Below, in pieces: positions 1 through 7,836 of a DNA stretch of 44,758 nucleotides (the stretch's first letter is position 1; every line of letters begins with the position of its first letter). The stretch spans positions 1 through 44,758 of the forward strand of contig JACPPM010000192.1 in the NCBI GenBank assembly GCA_016191015.1, in the 5' to 3' direction. The position numbers and the translations under genes are program-made. Below the pieces are notes generated by a model. It worked only from the letters and a program-made list of their open reading frames with translations. It did no database searches and was not told the DNA's origin. The DNA is from Acidobacteriota bacterium. GTDB lineage: Bacteria > Acidobacteriota > CAIWXX01.

Positions 1-484
1 GCAGTCATCTCCGGAGCTCAGGGGGGCATCGAACAGACCCCTTCCTGCCTTCCTAACTTCCTGCTTTCCTGAGAGGAGTCCGGAGCGGCCAGACCGTGGG
101 GCGCCGCCACCCTGTTTGGTTGCGGCTGGTCCGCGTTAGGAATTGCGATTTCAATGCGCGGGTCGCCGCCGCGTTTCTGGAGTACCTCCAGAGGTTCTGC
201 GCCAGCGGCTGCTACAACCGAAACACTAGATGCCGGGGGGGTCCCCGAGGTCTATTTCGACGAGGCGCTGGAAGAGACCTTTCCGGGATTCGAGAGGTGC
301 GAACCGAACCAGAGTCACAACGAGGTCCGGGTGCATCACTTGGGCTTGTGATGAAACAGCGTCAGCCCCCTCGCGATCACAAACTTCGTTCGAACCGACA
401 GGTTGTCAGACCCGGCCGACCGTGAATCGCAAGCGTAGTCGTGGACATGGCGACCGCGTAGCCGGCAGCACGCAGGAAGGTGCT
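1..484. other. Gene-free left edge with possible pseudogene scrap
   Basis: No convincing complete gene lies here. Positions 41-86 carry a copy of a C/T-rich repeat also found at 31736-31781. Between about 140 and 350 on the plus strand, two overlapping frames each give a short protein-like stretch (one containing AAFLEYLQRFCASG, the next VPEVYFDEALEETFPGF), as if a gene had been broken by a frameshift. No family is recognisable, so I treat it as a possible degraded remnant only. Confidence 0.3.
41..86. repeat. Dispersed C/T-rich intergenic repeat, copy 1
   Basis: The stretch ends in TCCTGAGAGGAG and is built of TTCCTGC/TTCCT units. It aligns over about 46 nt with 31736-31781, with roughly ten differences, in the same orientation. 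Both copies are intergenic. The GAGAGGAG tail resembles a ribosome binding site but no start codon follows. Confidence 0.55.
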
Positions 485-1192
485 CTAACGGCGCTGGAAC
501 CCCTCCGCGTCACGGATCTCCTCAATCGTGAGTCCAGTCGCACTGGAGAGAGAGGCATCTGCTCCGATCTCAATGACATGTTTTTTCGGTCCGGTCGGGT
601 CCGAGAATTCTCGGATGGCCTTGATCTCAAGGCCGGCAGCGACGAGTGTCAGAGCTACTAGTCGAACATCGTCTGGGTGGACTTGTCGTCCGCACCATAC
701 CGCGTTAGTTGGGACTTCCTGTACCCTACTTACGCCCCGCTCCAAGCGGAAGCCATGGTCGCTGAGCGCAGGCAGTACGATCGCCTCGTTCACGTCACGC
801 TCGAACTCCTTCGGATAGTAACGCACCACGACGCTCCGCCGTCGTTCAAGTCCTTCCAATGCAAGCCGCTGGGCCATCACACGCGCATCGAGCCCCTGCG
901 CAAGCACCGCGGGATCGGCGTTCGCCGGATCCTCGTGCCCGAGTCCCGCGAGCGCGAGCGGCCTGAGCCTTTCGATTTCCGCCCTCTTCTGCGCGAGCTT
1001 GCCGTCAAGGCTCTGAACCTGGGAACTCAGATTATCCCTTCGGGCCAACAGCTCTTGGGTCTCCGTACTCAGCGTTTCGATACGATCAGTAGCATAGACC
1101 AGTGAGAGTACAATGATGATGGCCCCGCCCGCCGTCACGAGTGCCGCGATGCGGGAGCCACGAGCCACCTTGGCGTTCCTGGTGCTTGTCAT
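485..1192 (-). CDS. Membrane-anchored coiled-coil protein, unknown function
   Basis: A 235-residue protein of unrecognised family. It has a basic N-terminus, one hydrophobic helix at residues ~15-34 and a Q/E/L-rich coiled-coil stretch at ~36-75 (TQELLARRDNLSSQVQSLDG), followed by a soluble mixed domain of about 150 residues. The topology suggests a short cytoplasmic tail with the coiled coil and C-terminal domain outside the membrane. It overlaps the upstream gene by four bases (ATGA), so the two are translationally coupled, and it is the last gene of unit A. A role as a membrane sensor or scaffold is inference from topology and position only. Confidence 0.8.
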   Translation of the reverse strand: MTSTRNAKVARGSRIAALVTAGGAIIIVLSLVYATDRIETLSTETQELLARRDNLSSQVQSLDGKLAQKRAEIERLRPLALAGLGHEDPANADPAVLAQGLDARVMAQRLALEGLERRRSVVVRYYPKEFERDVNEAIVLPALSDHGFRLERGVSRVQEVPTNAVWCGRQVHPDDVRLVALTLVAAGLEIKAIREFSDPTGPKKHVIEIGADASLSSATGLTIEEIRDAEGFQRR

Positions 1193-1476
1193 TCCTCATC
1201 CTCCGGCAGGGCATCCTCCTCCTGACCCACAAGGCGGAGAGCCTGGTCCCACATACGAAGCACGCGACTTATGGAGATCGTGATTAGGCCGCTGGATCCG
1301 AACAGGAGAGCAAGCGTGGGTGGGTCGGCTTGGTTGCGCATGACGAGGGTCACCGCCGCAGCAAGAAGCATTGCAAGCGCCAGACCGCTCACCACAAGGT
1401 ACGTAGCTCGCTCCCATCGAAAAAGCTGCACGAGACGCTCCACCGCTTTCACCCGCTCCGTCATCGCGTCGTTCAT
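1189..1476 (-). CDS. Small membrane protein with two transmembrane helices
   Basis: A 95-residue protein with hydrophobic helices at about residues 27-46 and 53-70 and an acidic C-terminus ending in LPEDEE. The ATG is preceded by GGAGG at seven-base spacing. Its stop overlaps the start of the coiled-coil gene and its own start overlaps the stop of a 32-codon upstream ORF, so three small reading frames are chained by four-base overlaps. No family is recognised. The charged N-terminal amphipathic stretch and two-helix hairpin resemble small accessory membrane subunits. Confidence 0.78.
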   Translation of the reverse strand: MNDAMTERVKAVERLVQLFRWERATYLVVSGLALAMLLAAAVTLVMRNQADPPTLALLFGSSGLITISISRVLRMWDQALRLVGQEEDALPEDEE

Positions 1477-1571
1477 TTCTGGCCTCCTCTCATGCGCTTG
1501 ACCTCCTGAAGGTATCGCTCACCTCTCTGGACCGAAACGATCAGATCGACCCTGTTGGAGTGGACCCACAT
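1473..1571 (-). CDS. Small ORF (32 aa) coupled to the two-helix membrane gene
   Basis: The ORF encodes a 32-residue basic peptide (starts MWVHSNRVDLIVSVQRGERY) between the lipoprotein gene and the two-helix membrane protein. Its TGA overlaps the following ATG in ATGA form, the same coupling used by the next gene pair. The initiating ATG has only a weak ribosome binding site (CGGGA). The overlap and position inside an operon favour a real small gene, but nothing is known of its function. Confidence 0.42.
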   Translation of the reverse strand: MWVHSNRVDLIVSVQRGERYLQEVKRMRGGQK

Positions 1572-1596
1572 TCCCGATGCCGCTTGAGTTCCGTTG

Positions 1597-2028
1597 CTAC
1601 ATCTTCACGCGTCCGAGGGAGGGGCCCGTCTCACTGCGTCCGGTGAACGTGATTCCCAGCCCACCAGGATGACGGGGGCGTGACACGCGTGCCTGGGCGC
1701 TCCTCTTCGGGCACCTCCGCGGGGGCTTGCATATGGCGCAGGGCTTGTAGTGGTGACTCTTCGCCCACTCCAGTGTCACTCGCTTCTTCGAGCTGTTCAA
1801 GTACCGGCAACTTGCTCGATGGTACTTGGTGCCGCTCTTGGTGATGTAGACGTCGCAGGTTGCGAGCTCATTCGCGGCGATGGTCGATTCCGGGGCGCTC
1901 GGCGCTCCCACGAGAGACATTTCTTGGTTCGGCAGAGTCGGCATCTGCTGGCACGAAGGTGCGGAGAACAGGACGGCGAAAACGAACACGGCGGATGTCA
2001 ACAGGAAGACGGTCCGGTGCCTGGGCAT
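1597..2028 (-). CDS. Secreted or lipid-anchored protein with Cys-pair YH..C / C..C domain
   Basis: A 143-residue product. I chose ATG 2028 because AAGGAGGT lies six bases upstream and the protein then begins with a clean signal peptide (VFLLTSAVFVFAVLFSAPSC), whose cysteine could be a lipid-attachment site although the lipobox is not classical. The core (VYITKSGTKYHRASCRYL, then YKPCAICKPP) matches a small module often appended to nucleases and surface proteins, with two cysteine pairs suited to binding a metal or forming a disulfide. The C-terminus is basic. It is probably periplasmic or outer surface; its function is unknown. Confidence 0.75.
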   Translation of the reverse strand: MPRHRTVFLLTSAVFVFAVLFSAPSCQQMPTLPNQEMSLVGAPSAPESTIAANELATCDVYITKSGTKYHRASCRYLNSSKKRVTLEWAKSHHYKPCAICKPPRRCPKRSAQARVSRPRHPGGLGITFTGRSETGPSLGRVKM

Positions 2029-2254
2029 GGCGACCTCCTTGACTCTGAGCACGCCTTTCGGCCTGCAGAGGCTGACAGCAAAATCTCGGCAACGCGCCAT
2101 GCGTCATCGAATTCCGCACATCCCCCTCTACACCAATAGTGGCGCCAGGAGGTGGAAATCTTGCAACCCGAATGAAAAGACCACTCCATTCGCCAACGGT
2201 GACAACGGAACGGAGCCACGTTGCGTTCCATCCGGGCCTGCGGATCGTAGGTAT

Positions 2255-3295
2255 CTAGATGGTGGAGAACACAGTACGCAGGGCGGTCTCCGCGAGCACC
2301 TTTGGTCGCGGGAAGTCATTATCGTCGGGCCAGCGGACGAGCCGGATCATCCCGTCGGACAGCTCTATGCCCGTGATGTCGCCATCGGCGAAACAGCAAC
2401 ACCCCGTGTTGAAGTAGCAGGGCGAAGTCCTCGCCGCCGCTCCAGCATCGAATCCGGAAGCTGCGGCGGCCCACTCGCGCCTGGCGCGGAGGTCTGGGAG
2501 CGCTGTCTGATCCCCGCACTGCATGATCTGACTGTCGAGCTGCGCGACGAGTCCCAGGGAACCGAAGACGGGGTGGTGAGTGTGCCCGGCGATCAGGACG
2601 AGCTTGTCGTCGCGGTTGGCCACCGTGTTGTGGGCGACGGCCCAGTCGTACATGAGCTTGTCGTGCTTGGCTCGCAGCTCTAAATCCTTGGCGGGGGTGT
2701 TCCAGGAGTATCTGAACAACCGTTGCAGCGGCCTATTGACGTACCTCACGATGATCTTGCTCAACGCGGCCCACCTGTCGCTCGCAAGGGATCCCTGGTG
2801 TCCGTGAGTCATGAACATACGACCAACGCGCTTGCCATTCTCCACGAGAAATAGGTGCACACCCTCGCGAGCGCAGAACTCCGGTTTGAACATTGCGGCC
2901 AGGTGTTTGGTGACGTTGCCGGGGTATTTCCAGGCGTCGTCATGATTCCCGACACATCGCCAGTAGCAACCCTGGTCGTTGAACTGTGCTTCGAGCTTCA
3001 GCGTGTCGTGGTGGCGCCTTACGGGCTCTCCGGGCCAGCACTCCCAGAGCTCCTCGACATCGCCGAGGACAATCAGCCCATAGCCCTTCGCAAGGTAGTA
3101 GCCTAGAGCCGCGTTGTAAGCCTGCTTAGCGCTGTGGCCGGCGCGAATCACATTGAAGTCATCGGCACCGTCCCCCGCGCCACGATGGTGATCGGAGAAG
3201 ACAACCAGCTTGAGCCTGTCAATCCCGATCGTTAGCTCCACGGCATTCTTGGTGTCGAATGCTCGGTCCAGTCCGTTGCTGATAGTGCTAGACAT
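2255..3295 (-). CDS. Calcineurin-like metallophosphoesterase
   Basis: A 346-residue protein with the full metallophosphoesterase motif series: SDHHRG (D35, H37), LGDVEELWE (D79), GNHDD (N117, H118), THGHQG (H164, H166) and GHTHHP (H238, H240). These residues bind two metal ions and hydrolyse a phosphoester; the ligand cannot be read from sequence. There is no signal peptide, so it is cytoplasmic. ATG 3295 follows AAGGA at normal spacing. It lies in the ECF-sigma operon, which also encodes a PhoD-like phosphatase, so two unrelated phosphoesterases are co-expressed. Confidence 0.93.
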   Translation of the reverse strand: MSSTISNGLDRAFDTKNAVELTIGIDRLKLVVFSDHHRGAGDGADDFNVIRAGHSAKQAYNAALGYYLAKGYGLIVLGDVEELWECWPGEPVRRHHDTLKLEAQFNDQGCYWRCVGNHDDAWKYPGNVTKHLAAMFKPEFCAREGVHLFLVENGKRVGRMFMTHGHQGSLASDRWAALSKIIVRYVNRPLQRLFRYSWNTPAKDLELRAKHDKLMYDWAVAHNTVANRDDKLVLIAGHTHHPVFGSLGLVAQLDSQIMQCGDQTALPDLRARREWAAAASGFDAGAAARTSPCYFNTGCCCFADGDITGIELSDGMIRLVRWPDDNDFPRPKVLAETALRTVFSTI

Positions 3296-3350
3296 TGGGT
3301 CCTTGGTGTTTCTGTCTTTGAGAGTCCATCGCGTCCATCATAGGAACACG

Positions 3351-4232
3351 TCAAATGAGGAATCGATATCCCGGATCCAGGAACTGGTGGCGAATCAGGA
3401 TTTCGTGGATGTCGTATGGATGGGTAGGCCGTTTTGTCAGGGCGTTCCGGAGCACTTGGAAGACGTGCCCAATCCCGGCGGCGTCGTCGATATCGATATC
3501 CGCAACACAGTCGTCACCGCGCATGAAGAACGTCAATTGAAGATTGCCGTAGTCGTCAGGTGTCTTGAAACTCCCAGCATCTGTGAAGCCTCTGAAATCC
3601 GAGGGAAGATGGTGCATAGTGCCGGAAACGGAGGTGAACAAACCATCGGCCACGCTGTTCTTGGTCTCCTCGCGCAGTTCCCTCGGAACGACCGCGAAGA
3701 ATCGGTCACCTCTCAGTTCCTTCACTTCCAGGATGTAGTCAAGAACTGTCCTACCGTTGCTGAGGGGTGAAGCGCTGGCCTTCTGGACCACATTCAGGAA
3801 GCCCGCTCGGCGAAGGTCTCCCAGAGTCCCCGCCGCGTACAGATCCTCGCCAGAGAGATTGGGGAAGGAGAAGACTTCGCGGCTGTCGTCTAGAATTTTT
3901 CTGACACGAGCGGGCAGATCGCCGTATCCCGGGAAGACGACCCCCGAGACCTTCTTCGGATCGATCGGGAAGACGATCACGATATCCGTGCTTGGACCTG
4001 ATTTCACGTCAACATATCGAGCGACCGGTAGATAGCTCGGTGGATCCACCTCCAACCGATGGAGTCCCATCGAGAGGCCCCTGATCTCCATGGTCTTTGT
4101 GGCCTTCGTGCTTCGAACAATCCTCCGGTCACTCAATGTCTGGTGCCGGAGCATGACATCGACACGTTCACTAATGGGATCGCCGTAGACATCCCTCAGG
4201 TCTAACCTTAGTACCCTATTGTTGCTCATCAT
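3351..4232 (-). CDS. Unknown protein with N-terminal beta-sandwich-like domain
   Basis: I chose the twin ATG at 4232/4229 behind GGAGAAGGA; a GTG at 4298 in the same frame is possible. The product is about 294 residues. The first ~100 (LRLDLRDVYGDPISERVDVML through DIVIVFPID) have alternating hydrophobic residues typical of a beta-sandwich of the carboxypeptidase-regulatory kind. The rest is mixed alpha/beta with FPNLSGEDLYAAGTLGDLRR and a C-terminal DYGNLQLTFFMRGDD segment. No signal peptide or membrane helix is present. I do not recognise the family. It sits between the ECF sigma region and the phosphoesterase gene. Confidence 0.72.
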   Translation of the reverse strand: MMSNNRVLRLDLRDVYGDPISERVDVMLRHQTLSDRRIVRSTKATKTMEIRGLSMGLHRLEVDPPSYLPVARYVDVKSGPSTDIVIVFPIDPKKVSGVVFPGYGDLPARVRKILDDSREVFSFPNLSGEDLYAAGTLGDLRRAGFLNVVQKASASPLSNGRTVLDYILEVKELRGDRFFAVVPRELREETKNSVADGLFTSVSGTMHHLPSDFRGFTDAGSFKTPDDYGNLQLTFFMRGDDCVADIDIDDAAGIGHVFQVLRNALTKRPTHPYDIHEILIRHQFLDPGYRFLI

Positions 4233-4362
4233 TCCTTCTCCCGCGTATCCGTAGTTCGTCTGCCGCGAGCCTCTGATCAAAGCGGTGTACAAATTCACCT
4301 TGGTTACTGGGTCCTTCCTCTCTTCTTGATCCCTCCTCCGCCGACGTAGGCACTGCGTTCAT
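4216..4362 (-). CDS. Possible small ORF (48 aa) overlapping the next gene start
   Basis: This frame gives a charged 48-residue peptide (MNAVPTSAEEGSRREEGPSN at the N-terminus) that runs 17 bases into the following gene. The ribosome binding site is poor. Overlapping small frames are common in this operon, which is the main reason to record it. It may be fortuitous. Confidence 0.25.
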   Translation of the reverse strand: MNAVPTSAEEGSRREEGPSNQGEFVHRFDQRLAADELRIRGRRNDEQQ

Positions 4363-4385
4363 GAACGAGACGTCGATGGTCCGAT

Positions 4386-4724
4386 CTACTCGTCAATCCC
4401 AGACAGGGAGTAATCGACAAACATGTTCCCCGTGAAGTCAGCGACCTCGTCGCGCTTCCGTCCGCGATGCGGGGAGCGCTCAGGACTATCACGGGACGTG
4501 TAGAGCAGGCCGGCAACGTCGTGCTTTTTCTTCATGAGGTTACTGGCGAGGATCTCCACAACGGATTTCATGAGAGCGACTCCGCCGTGAATGCCGGGTT
4601 CCCGTGCATACACATCGGGAGCACGCCATGACGGGAGTCGTTGTTCGTGTATGGGCGGCGCGCGGCCTTCCGAGATCCGGCAAACGGCAGGGACATCCGG
4701 TTCTGAGATCTTGATCATGACCAC
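4386..4724 (-). CDS. Unknown small soluble protein downstream of ECF sigma factor
   Basis: A 112-residue product. The GTG at 4724 has GGAG six bases upstream and lies three bases after the sigma-factor stop codon, so the pair is probably co-translated; an in-frame ATG at 4718 is an alternative. The protein is charged, with one central helix (ALMKSVVEILASNLMKKKHD) and no membrane segment or zinc-finger cysteine pattern. Its position would suit a sigma-factor partner, but it does not look like a classical membrane anti-sigma. No family is recognised. Confidence 0.62.
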   Translation of the reverse strand: MVMIKISEPDVPAVCRISEGRAPPIHEQRLPSWRAPDVYAREPGIHGGVALMKSVVEILASNLMKKKHDVAGLLYTSRDSPERSPHRGRKRDEVADFTGNMFVDYSLSGIDE

Positions 4725-4727
4725 CGC

Positions 4728-5348
4728 CTACTCCGACATCCCAGGTATCCCACCGAAGGCGCCAGATGCACGCTGGATTTTCCGGTGCCGTCTGAGCGTG
4801 GAGATCCTGTTGTAGATAGTGCCTTCGGGGACCCCGACTCTGTCGGCCACGGCCCTCAACGTTTGGCCTTCGACTAGCATCTCGCGGGCGAAATCAGCGC
4901 TGGAGCCGAAGATCTCGCAGAGGGCATCTGGGATCCTGTCGCAAGGCGGAAATTGCTGGGGCAACAATGCGACGCGGGGCATGCCAATGCCAAGCGCGGC
5001 ACTCGCCCGACGCGAGCGCAGCCTGGACTGTCCAATCGACAATCGTTCGACTGTAGCCCGGATCCAAGCGGCAGGGCATTGGATCTGCTCGGCTTTGAGA
5101 ACTGCAAGTGTGAAAGCGTCCTGCACAATATCCTCGGCGTCCGCCCAGCTAACCCGAAAGCGCCGACTCACCATGGCGACAAAGTACCTTCTGTATCGCC
5201 GATAGCAGTCGTCGAGCACATCAGTGGAACAGGGCTTTGACCCTTCGAGCGGGCGTCCGCGCGGATTGCGAATGGCATCGGAAGATCCCCGCGGGAGCAC
5301 CAAGTCGTTTCTGGGGAGCGTGTCAACCATCAGGAGGCGTTCATTCAT
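4728..5348 (-). CDS. ECF-type RNA polymerase sigma factor
   Basis: From ATG 5348 the protein has 206 residues, normal for the class. Sigma region 2 is visible at ~50-110 (AMVSRRFRVSWADAEDIVQD, then WIRATVERLSIGQSR) and region 4 at ~140-192, with a helix-turn-helix TLRAVADRVGVPEGTIYNRI and basic RRHRK. The sequence is divergent from named groups. I prefer 5348 over the in-frame ATG at 5396 because an upstream 35-codon ORF with a strong ribosome site ends in ATGAATGA over this start, implying coupling. It probably directs polymerase to the three 29-nt boxes at 9477, 16144 and 27879, one of which heads its own operon (inference). No obvious anti-sigma is encoded next to it. Confidence 0.88.
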   Translation of the reverse strand: MNERLLMVDTLPRNDLVLPRGSSDAIRNPRGRPLEGSKPCSTDVLDDCYRRYRRYFVAMVSRRFRVSWADAEDIVQDAFTLAVLKAEQIQCPAAWIRATVERLSIGQSRLRSRRASAALGIGMPRVALLPQQFPPCDRIPDALCEIFGSSADFAREMLVEGQTLRAVADRVGVPEGTIYNRISTLRRHRKIQRASGAFGGIPGMSE

Positions 5349-5448
5349 CCGGGTCCCGCTCGTCACTGTCTTTTTTCCACGATGATGGTCTTGCATCCCA
5401 TATCCCTCTGTACTCCGACGCCGGCCTGAAGGTGACGGTGGTGTTCAT
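5341..5448 (-). CDS. Small ORF (35 aa) translationally coupled to the sigma factor
   Basis: A 35-residue charged peptide (begins MNTTVTFRPASEYRGIWDAR) with an excellent ribosome binding site (GGAGGAAGG upstream of the ATG). Its TGA overlaps the sigma-factor ATG within ATGAATGA. It could be a genuine small protein, perhaps a sigma-factor partner, or simply a device that sets sigma translation. No homologue is recognised. Confidence 0.5.
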   Translation of the reverse strand: MNTTVTFRPASEYRGIWDARPSSWKKDSDERDPDE

Positions 5449-5498
5449 GTTTGGTCCTTCCTCCCCGCACCCACCAATGTTCTCTTCACGGGCCTTTC

Positions 5499-6176
5499 TC
5501 AGCTCGCTGGTCCGACCCAGCCCTCCTCGAATTTCCGAAGGGGGCGCTGCCCGAACAATTTGTGCCCCGTCTCAACAGTGACCTGTATGTTCTCCGGGCC
5601 CTGGCTAGGATCCGACTCCTCGGGCCGGCAGGCGCGGGAGTTTCGCGCGTCGACCTGTACCTGATACGTCTCTTGCTGGTTGTACAGAACCAGTGTTTGG
5701 CTGAACAGGTCGCTGCCGCTGCAGACGACACAGCTGCCGCTAGGAAAGTTCGCGTTGGAGGGGAAACTAACTAGTACCTTCGTCAACTCCCTCTTGAATG
5801 GACCTCTCTGCTTCACCACAAGATCACGCATCTGTTCCCCCAAGCGCGTTCTTGGGGAGAGACGCTCAAGTGCATCGGCAAGGGCAGGGTCGTCGAGTGC
5901 GAACAGACCATGCTCCTTCGCCAGCAAGGCCTTGGCCTGAGTCTGTCCCTCCGGGTTCGCGAAAATCATACTCAACATCTCCTGCAGCCTGAGCTCGCGA
6001 TTCTTGAATTGCATTTCCAACGAGGAGTCACCCACCTTCAACTTGAGCTGTCCAAGCAGGGCTTGCGACCGCGCAGCCCACCACAGGAACCCCAATGCGA
6101 CAACGAGCGATGCGAGGATCGCGGTTGAACCCAGATATAGCTTCTCTTTGTTCTTGTTCATGGACGCCAACTCCAT
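5499..6176 (-). CDS. Single-pass membrane protein, unknown function
   Basis: A 225-residue product starting at ATG 6176 behind GGAG. A short basic N-terminus (MNKNKEK) precedes one membrane helix at ~15-35 (STAILASLVVALGFLWWAA), then a helical region rich in L, E and Q (~40-130) and a C-terminal domain with three cysteines (C-V-V-C and one further). The topology places most of it outside the cytoplasm. It lies directly upstream of the sigma-factor genes, so it is a candidate for the missing signal-sensing partner, but no anti-sigma domain is visible. Confidence 0.72.
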   Translation of the reverse strand: MELASMNKNKEKLYLGSTAILASLVVALGFLWWAARSQALLGQLKLKVGDSSLEMQFKNRELRLQEMLSMIFANPEGQTQAKALLAKEHGLFALDDPALADALERLSPRTRLGEQMRDLVVKQRGPFKRELTKVLVSFPSNANFPSGSCVVCSGSDLFSQTLVLYNQQETYQVQVDARNSRACRPEESDPSQGPENIQVTVETGHKLFGQRPLRKFEEGWVGPAS

Positions 6177-6206
6177 CCCTCTCCACGATGTTGGTCGCGG
6201 ACATGC

Positions 6207-7796
6207 TCAGCCGCCTTCGGGTGACGTCGGGCCGTCGGGTCGAGGATTCGCAGTTGGAACCCCGTGTGGGATCGGGCGCCTGCCGGGGCCGTTGAGCACC
6301 TGGGTCAGTCGGATAGGTATCTGACCAATCGTCCCTTCGCTGTAGAAGGTGACAAGGAGATTGCCGTTCCGCTCCCATCCGTTCCCTGCCGAATCAGCGG
6401 GGTCCAGAACGGCGAAGTTGCGACGGTCGATGACGACGCCGCCAACACCGCTCATTCGAATGAGGCGGCCCTGGAAGTCGGGGGATCCGAGCTCAATCCA
6501 GTTTCCGCTGGTCGCCAGCTTGACGAGCCAGAGGGCGATACCTGTCGGCGGTGGAGAACCGATTCCTGACGCAGTAACCTGGTAGATACGACCGGGGTGA
6601 CTGGACATGCTGGGGAGAGAGGCACGCAGCTCTCCGACCGCACCCACGTGAACATCTCCTGAAAGTACGGTGACCTGAGTCTCGGGATGACGGTCCTGAT
6701 ACACAAACAGGCGCTTCATGAGCCGGTGGCACTCGTGCGTATTGTTTGGCGCCGTCCAGGCATCACGGAGGTCGTCTTCGATGGGGACCTCGCCTGGGAC
6801 AAGATCGAGGAGCTTGACCGAACCTGCCACTCTGGCGTGGACGATCGGGATGCTTGACACGACATAAAGGTGCTTTAGCGGCGGGGCATTCGCCAGCCAG
6901 TGAGCGAGGGCGGTCAGTTGAGCCTCTCCAAGCACCGTGCTCGCGTTCCACATCCTGTTGGTCCGTGTGTCGAGCAGAAGGATTCCCAGTTCCCCGTGGA
7001 CAAACCCCGTCAGCGACGAAGAAGCCTCCAAAGGCTTCGTGCCATGGCTGGCCTGGAATTCCAGGAAAACGGCACGCGCCGCCTCGAAGAACGCACGCTC
7101 CGTGGGTTGGTCATCATCGTCATGGGACCCATACCCGTCATAGATGTCATGATCATCCCAGGTCATGATGTTCGGGACCGACGACAGCACCTCGGCAACA
7201 TCCGGGTCGATCCACGTCATGAAGTACCATCGCCGATATTCGGACTTGAGGTTCTCGATCCGGGTGTTGCTTTGGGGCGACAGCCCTCGATTGCGCGGAT
7301 CGCTATCGTGCCACTCCCATATTGGATCCGCGTAGATCTGGTCACCGCAGTGAATGACCAGATCCACCTTACCTTGCCGGATCTCCTGTCCCAGCGCCCG
7401 CCAGAGAGCGTTCCTCCTCGGGTCTTCAGGGGCATAGTTGAAAGCTCCGTTGCAGCTGACGAGCGCCACCCGCGGGGGTCGGTCTGTCGGAGGCAGACGC
7501 AGCCGACGGATCCCTTGAGACGGAAACGAGCCGGCAGGGGAAAGCATGCCAGGCCCCTCAGCGGTAGTGATAGCGTATTCCAGTTGGGCGCCGGGAGGGA
7601 GGTCCTTCAATTCAAACACGCCCAAGTGACAGGGGTTCTTCCATTCGAGCTGAACATCCTTGACACCACCCCGCTGACCGAACCGCCATTGCACGCGCGC
7701 GTGTATCTGGCGGTCACCTCCACCCTGGATGCAATAGAAGATCTTTGCACTGGCGACCGTGCAATGACCCACAACGACGATCTCTGCATCGCCCAT
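6207..7796 (-). CDS. PhoD-like metallophosphatase
   Basis: A 529-residue protein with an N-terminal Ig-like domain (~1-105) of the sort that precedes PhoD-type phosphatases, then the catalytic domain: HCGDQIYAD (~149-157), MTWDDHDIYDGYGS (~211-224), LLDTR (~274-278) and VLSGDVHVGA (~377-386). These supply the Asp and His residues that bind the metals. PhoD enzymes hydrolyse phosphomonoesters or phosphodiesters; the substrate here is unknown. Unlike classical PhoD there is no twin-arginine signal, so the enzyme is probably cytoplasmic. It lies between the secreted Ig-like protein and a membrane protein of unit A. Confidence 0.92.
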   Translation of the reverse strand: MGDAEIVVVGHCTVASAKIFYCIQGGGDRQIHARVQWRFGQRGGVKDVQLEWKNPCHLGVFELKDLPPGAQLEYAITTAEGPGMLSPAGSFPSQGIRRLRLPPTDRPPRVALVSCNGAFNYAPEDPRRNALWRALGQEIRQGKVDLVIHCGDQIYADPIWEWHDSDPRNRGLSPQSNTRIENLKSEYRRWYFMTWIDPDVAEVLSSVPNIMTWDDHDIYDGYGSHDDDDQPTERAFFEAARAVFLEFQASHGTKPLEASSSLTGFVHGELGILLLDTRTNRMWNASTVLGEAQLTALAHWLANAPPLKHLYVVSSIPIVHARVAGSVKLLDLVPGEVPIEDDLRDAWTAPNNTHECHRLMKRLFVYQDRHPETQVTVLSGDVHVGAVGELRASLPSMSSHPGRIYQVTASGIGSPPPTGIALWLVKLATSGNWIELGSPDFQGRLIRMSGVGGVVIDRRNFAVLDPADSAGNGWERNGNLLVTFYSEGTIGQIPIRLTQVLNGPGRRPIPHGVPTANPRPDGPTSPEGG

Positions 7797-7836
7797 GCCT
7801 ACCTCCTCAGCCTTCCATTGTTCGCGGCGACCCGAT

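Noticed and set aside
1998-2231. 77-codon minus-strand frame upstream of the lipoprotein gene
   Set aside because: It ends inside the lipoprotein gene, is Cys/Trp/Arg-rich without pattern and has no ribosome binding site.
5743-5775. Box-like sequence GGAAAG...GGGAAACTAACTAG on the plus strand
   Set aside because: It lies inside a coding gene on the opposite strand, lacks the GAATG and CTGRCG segments and has different spacing.
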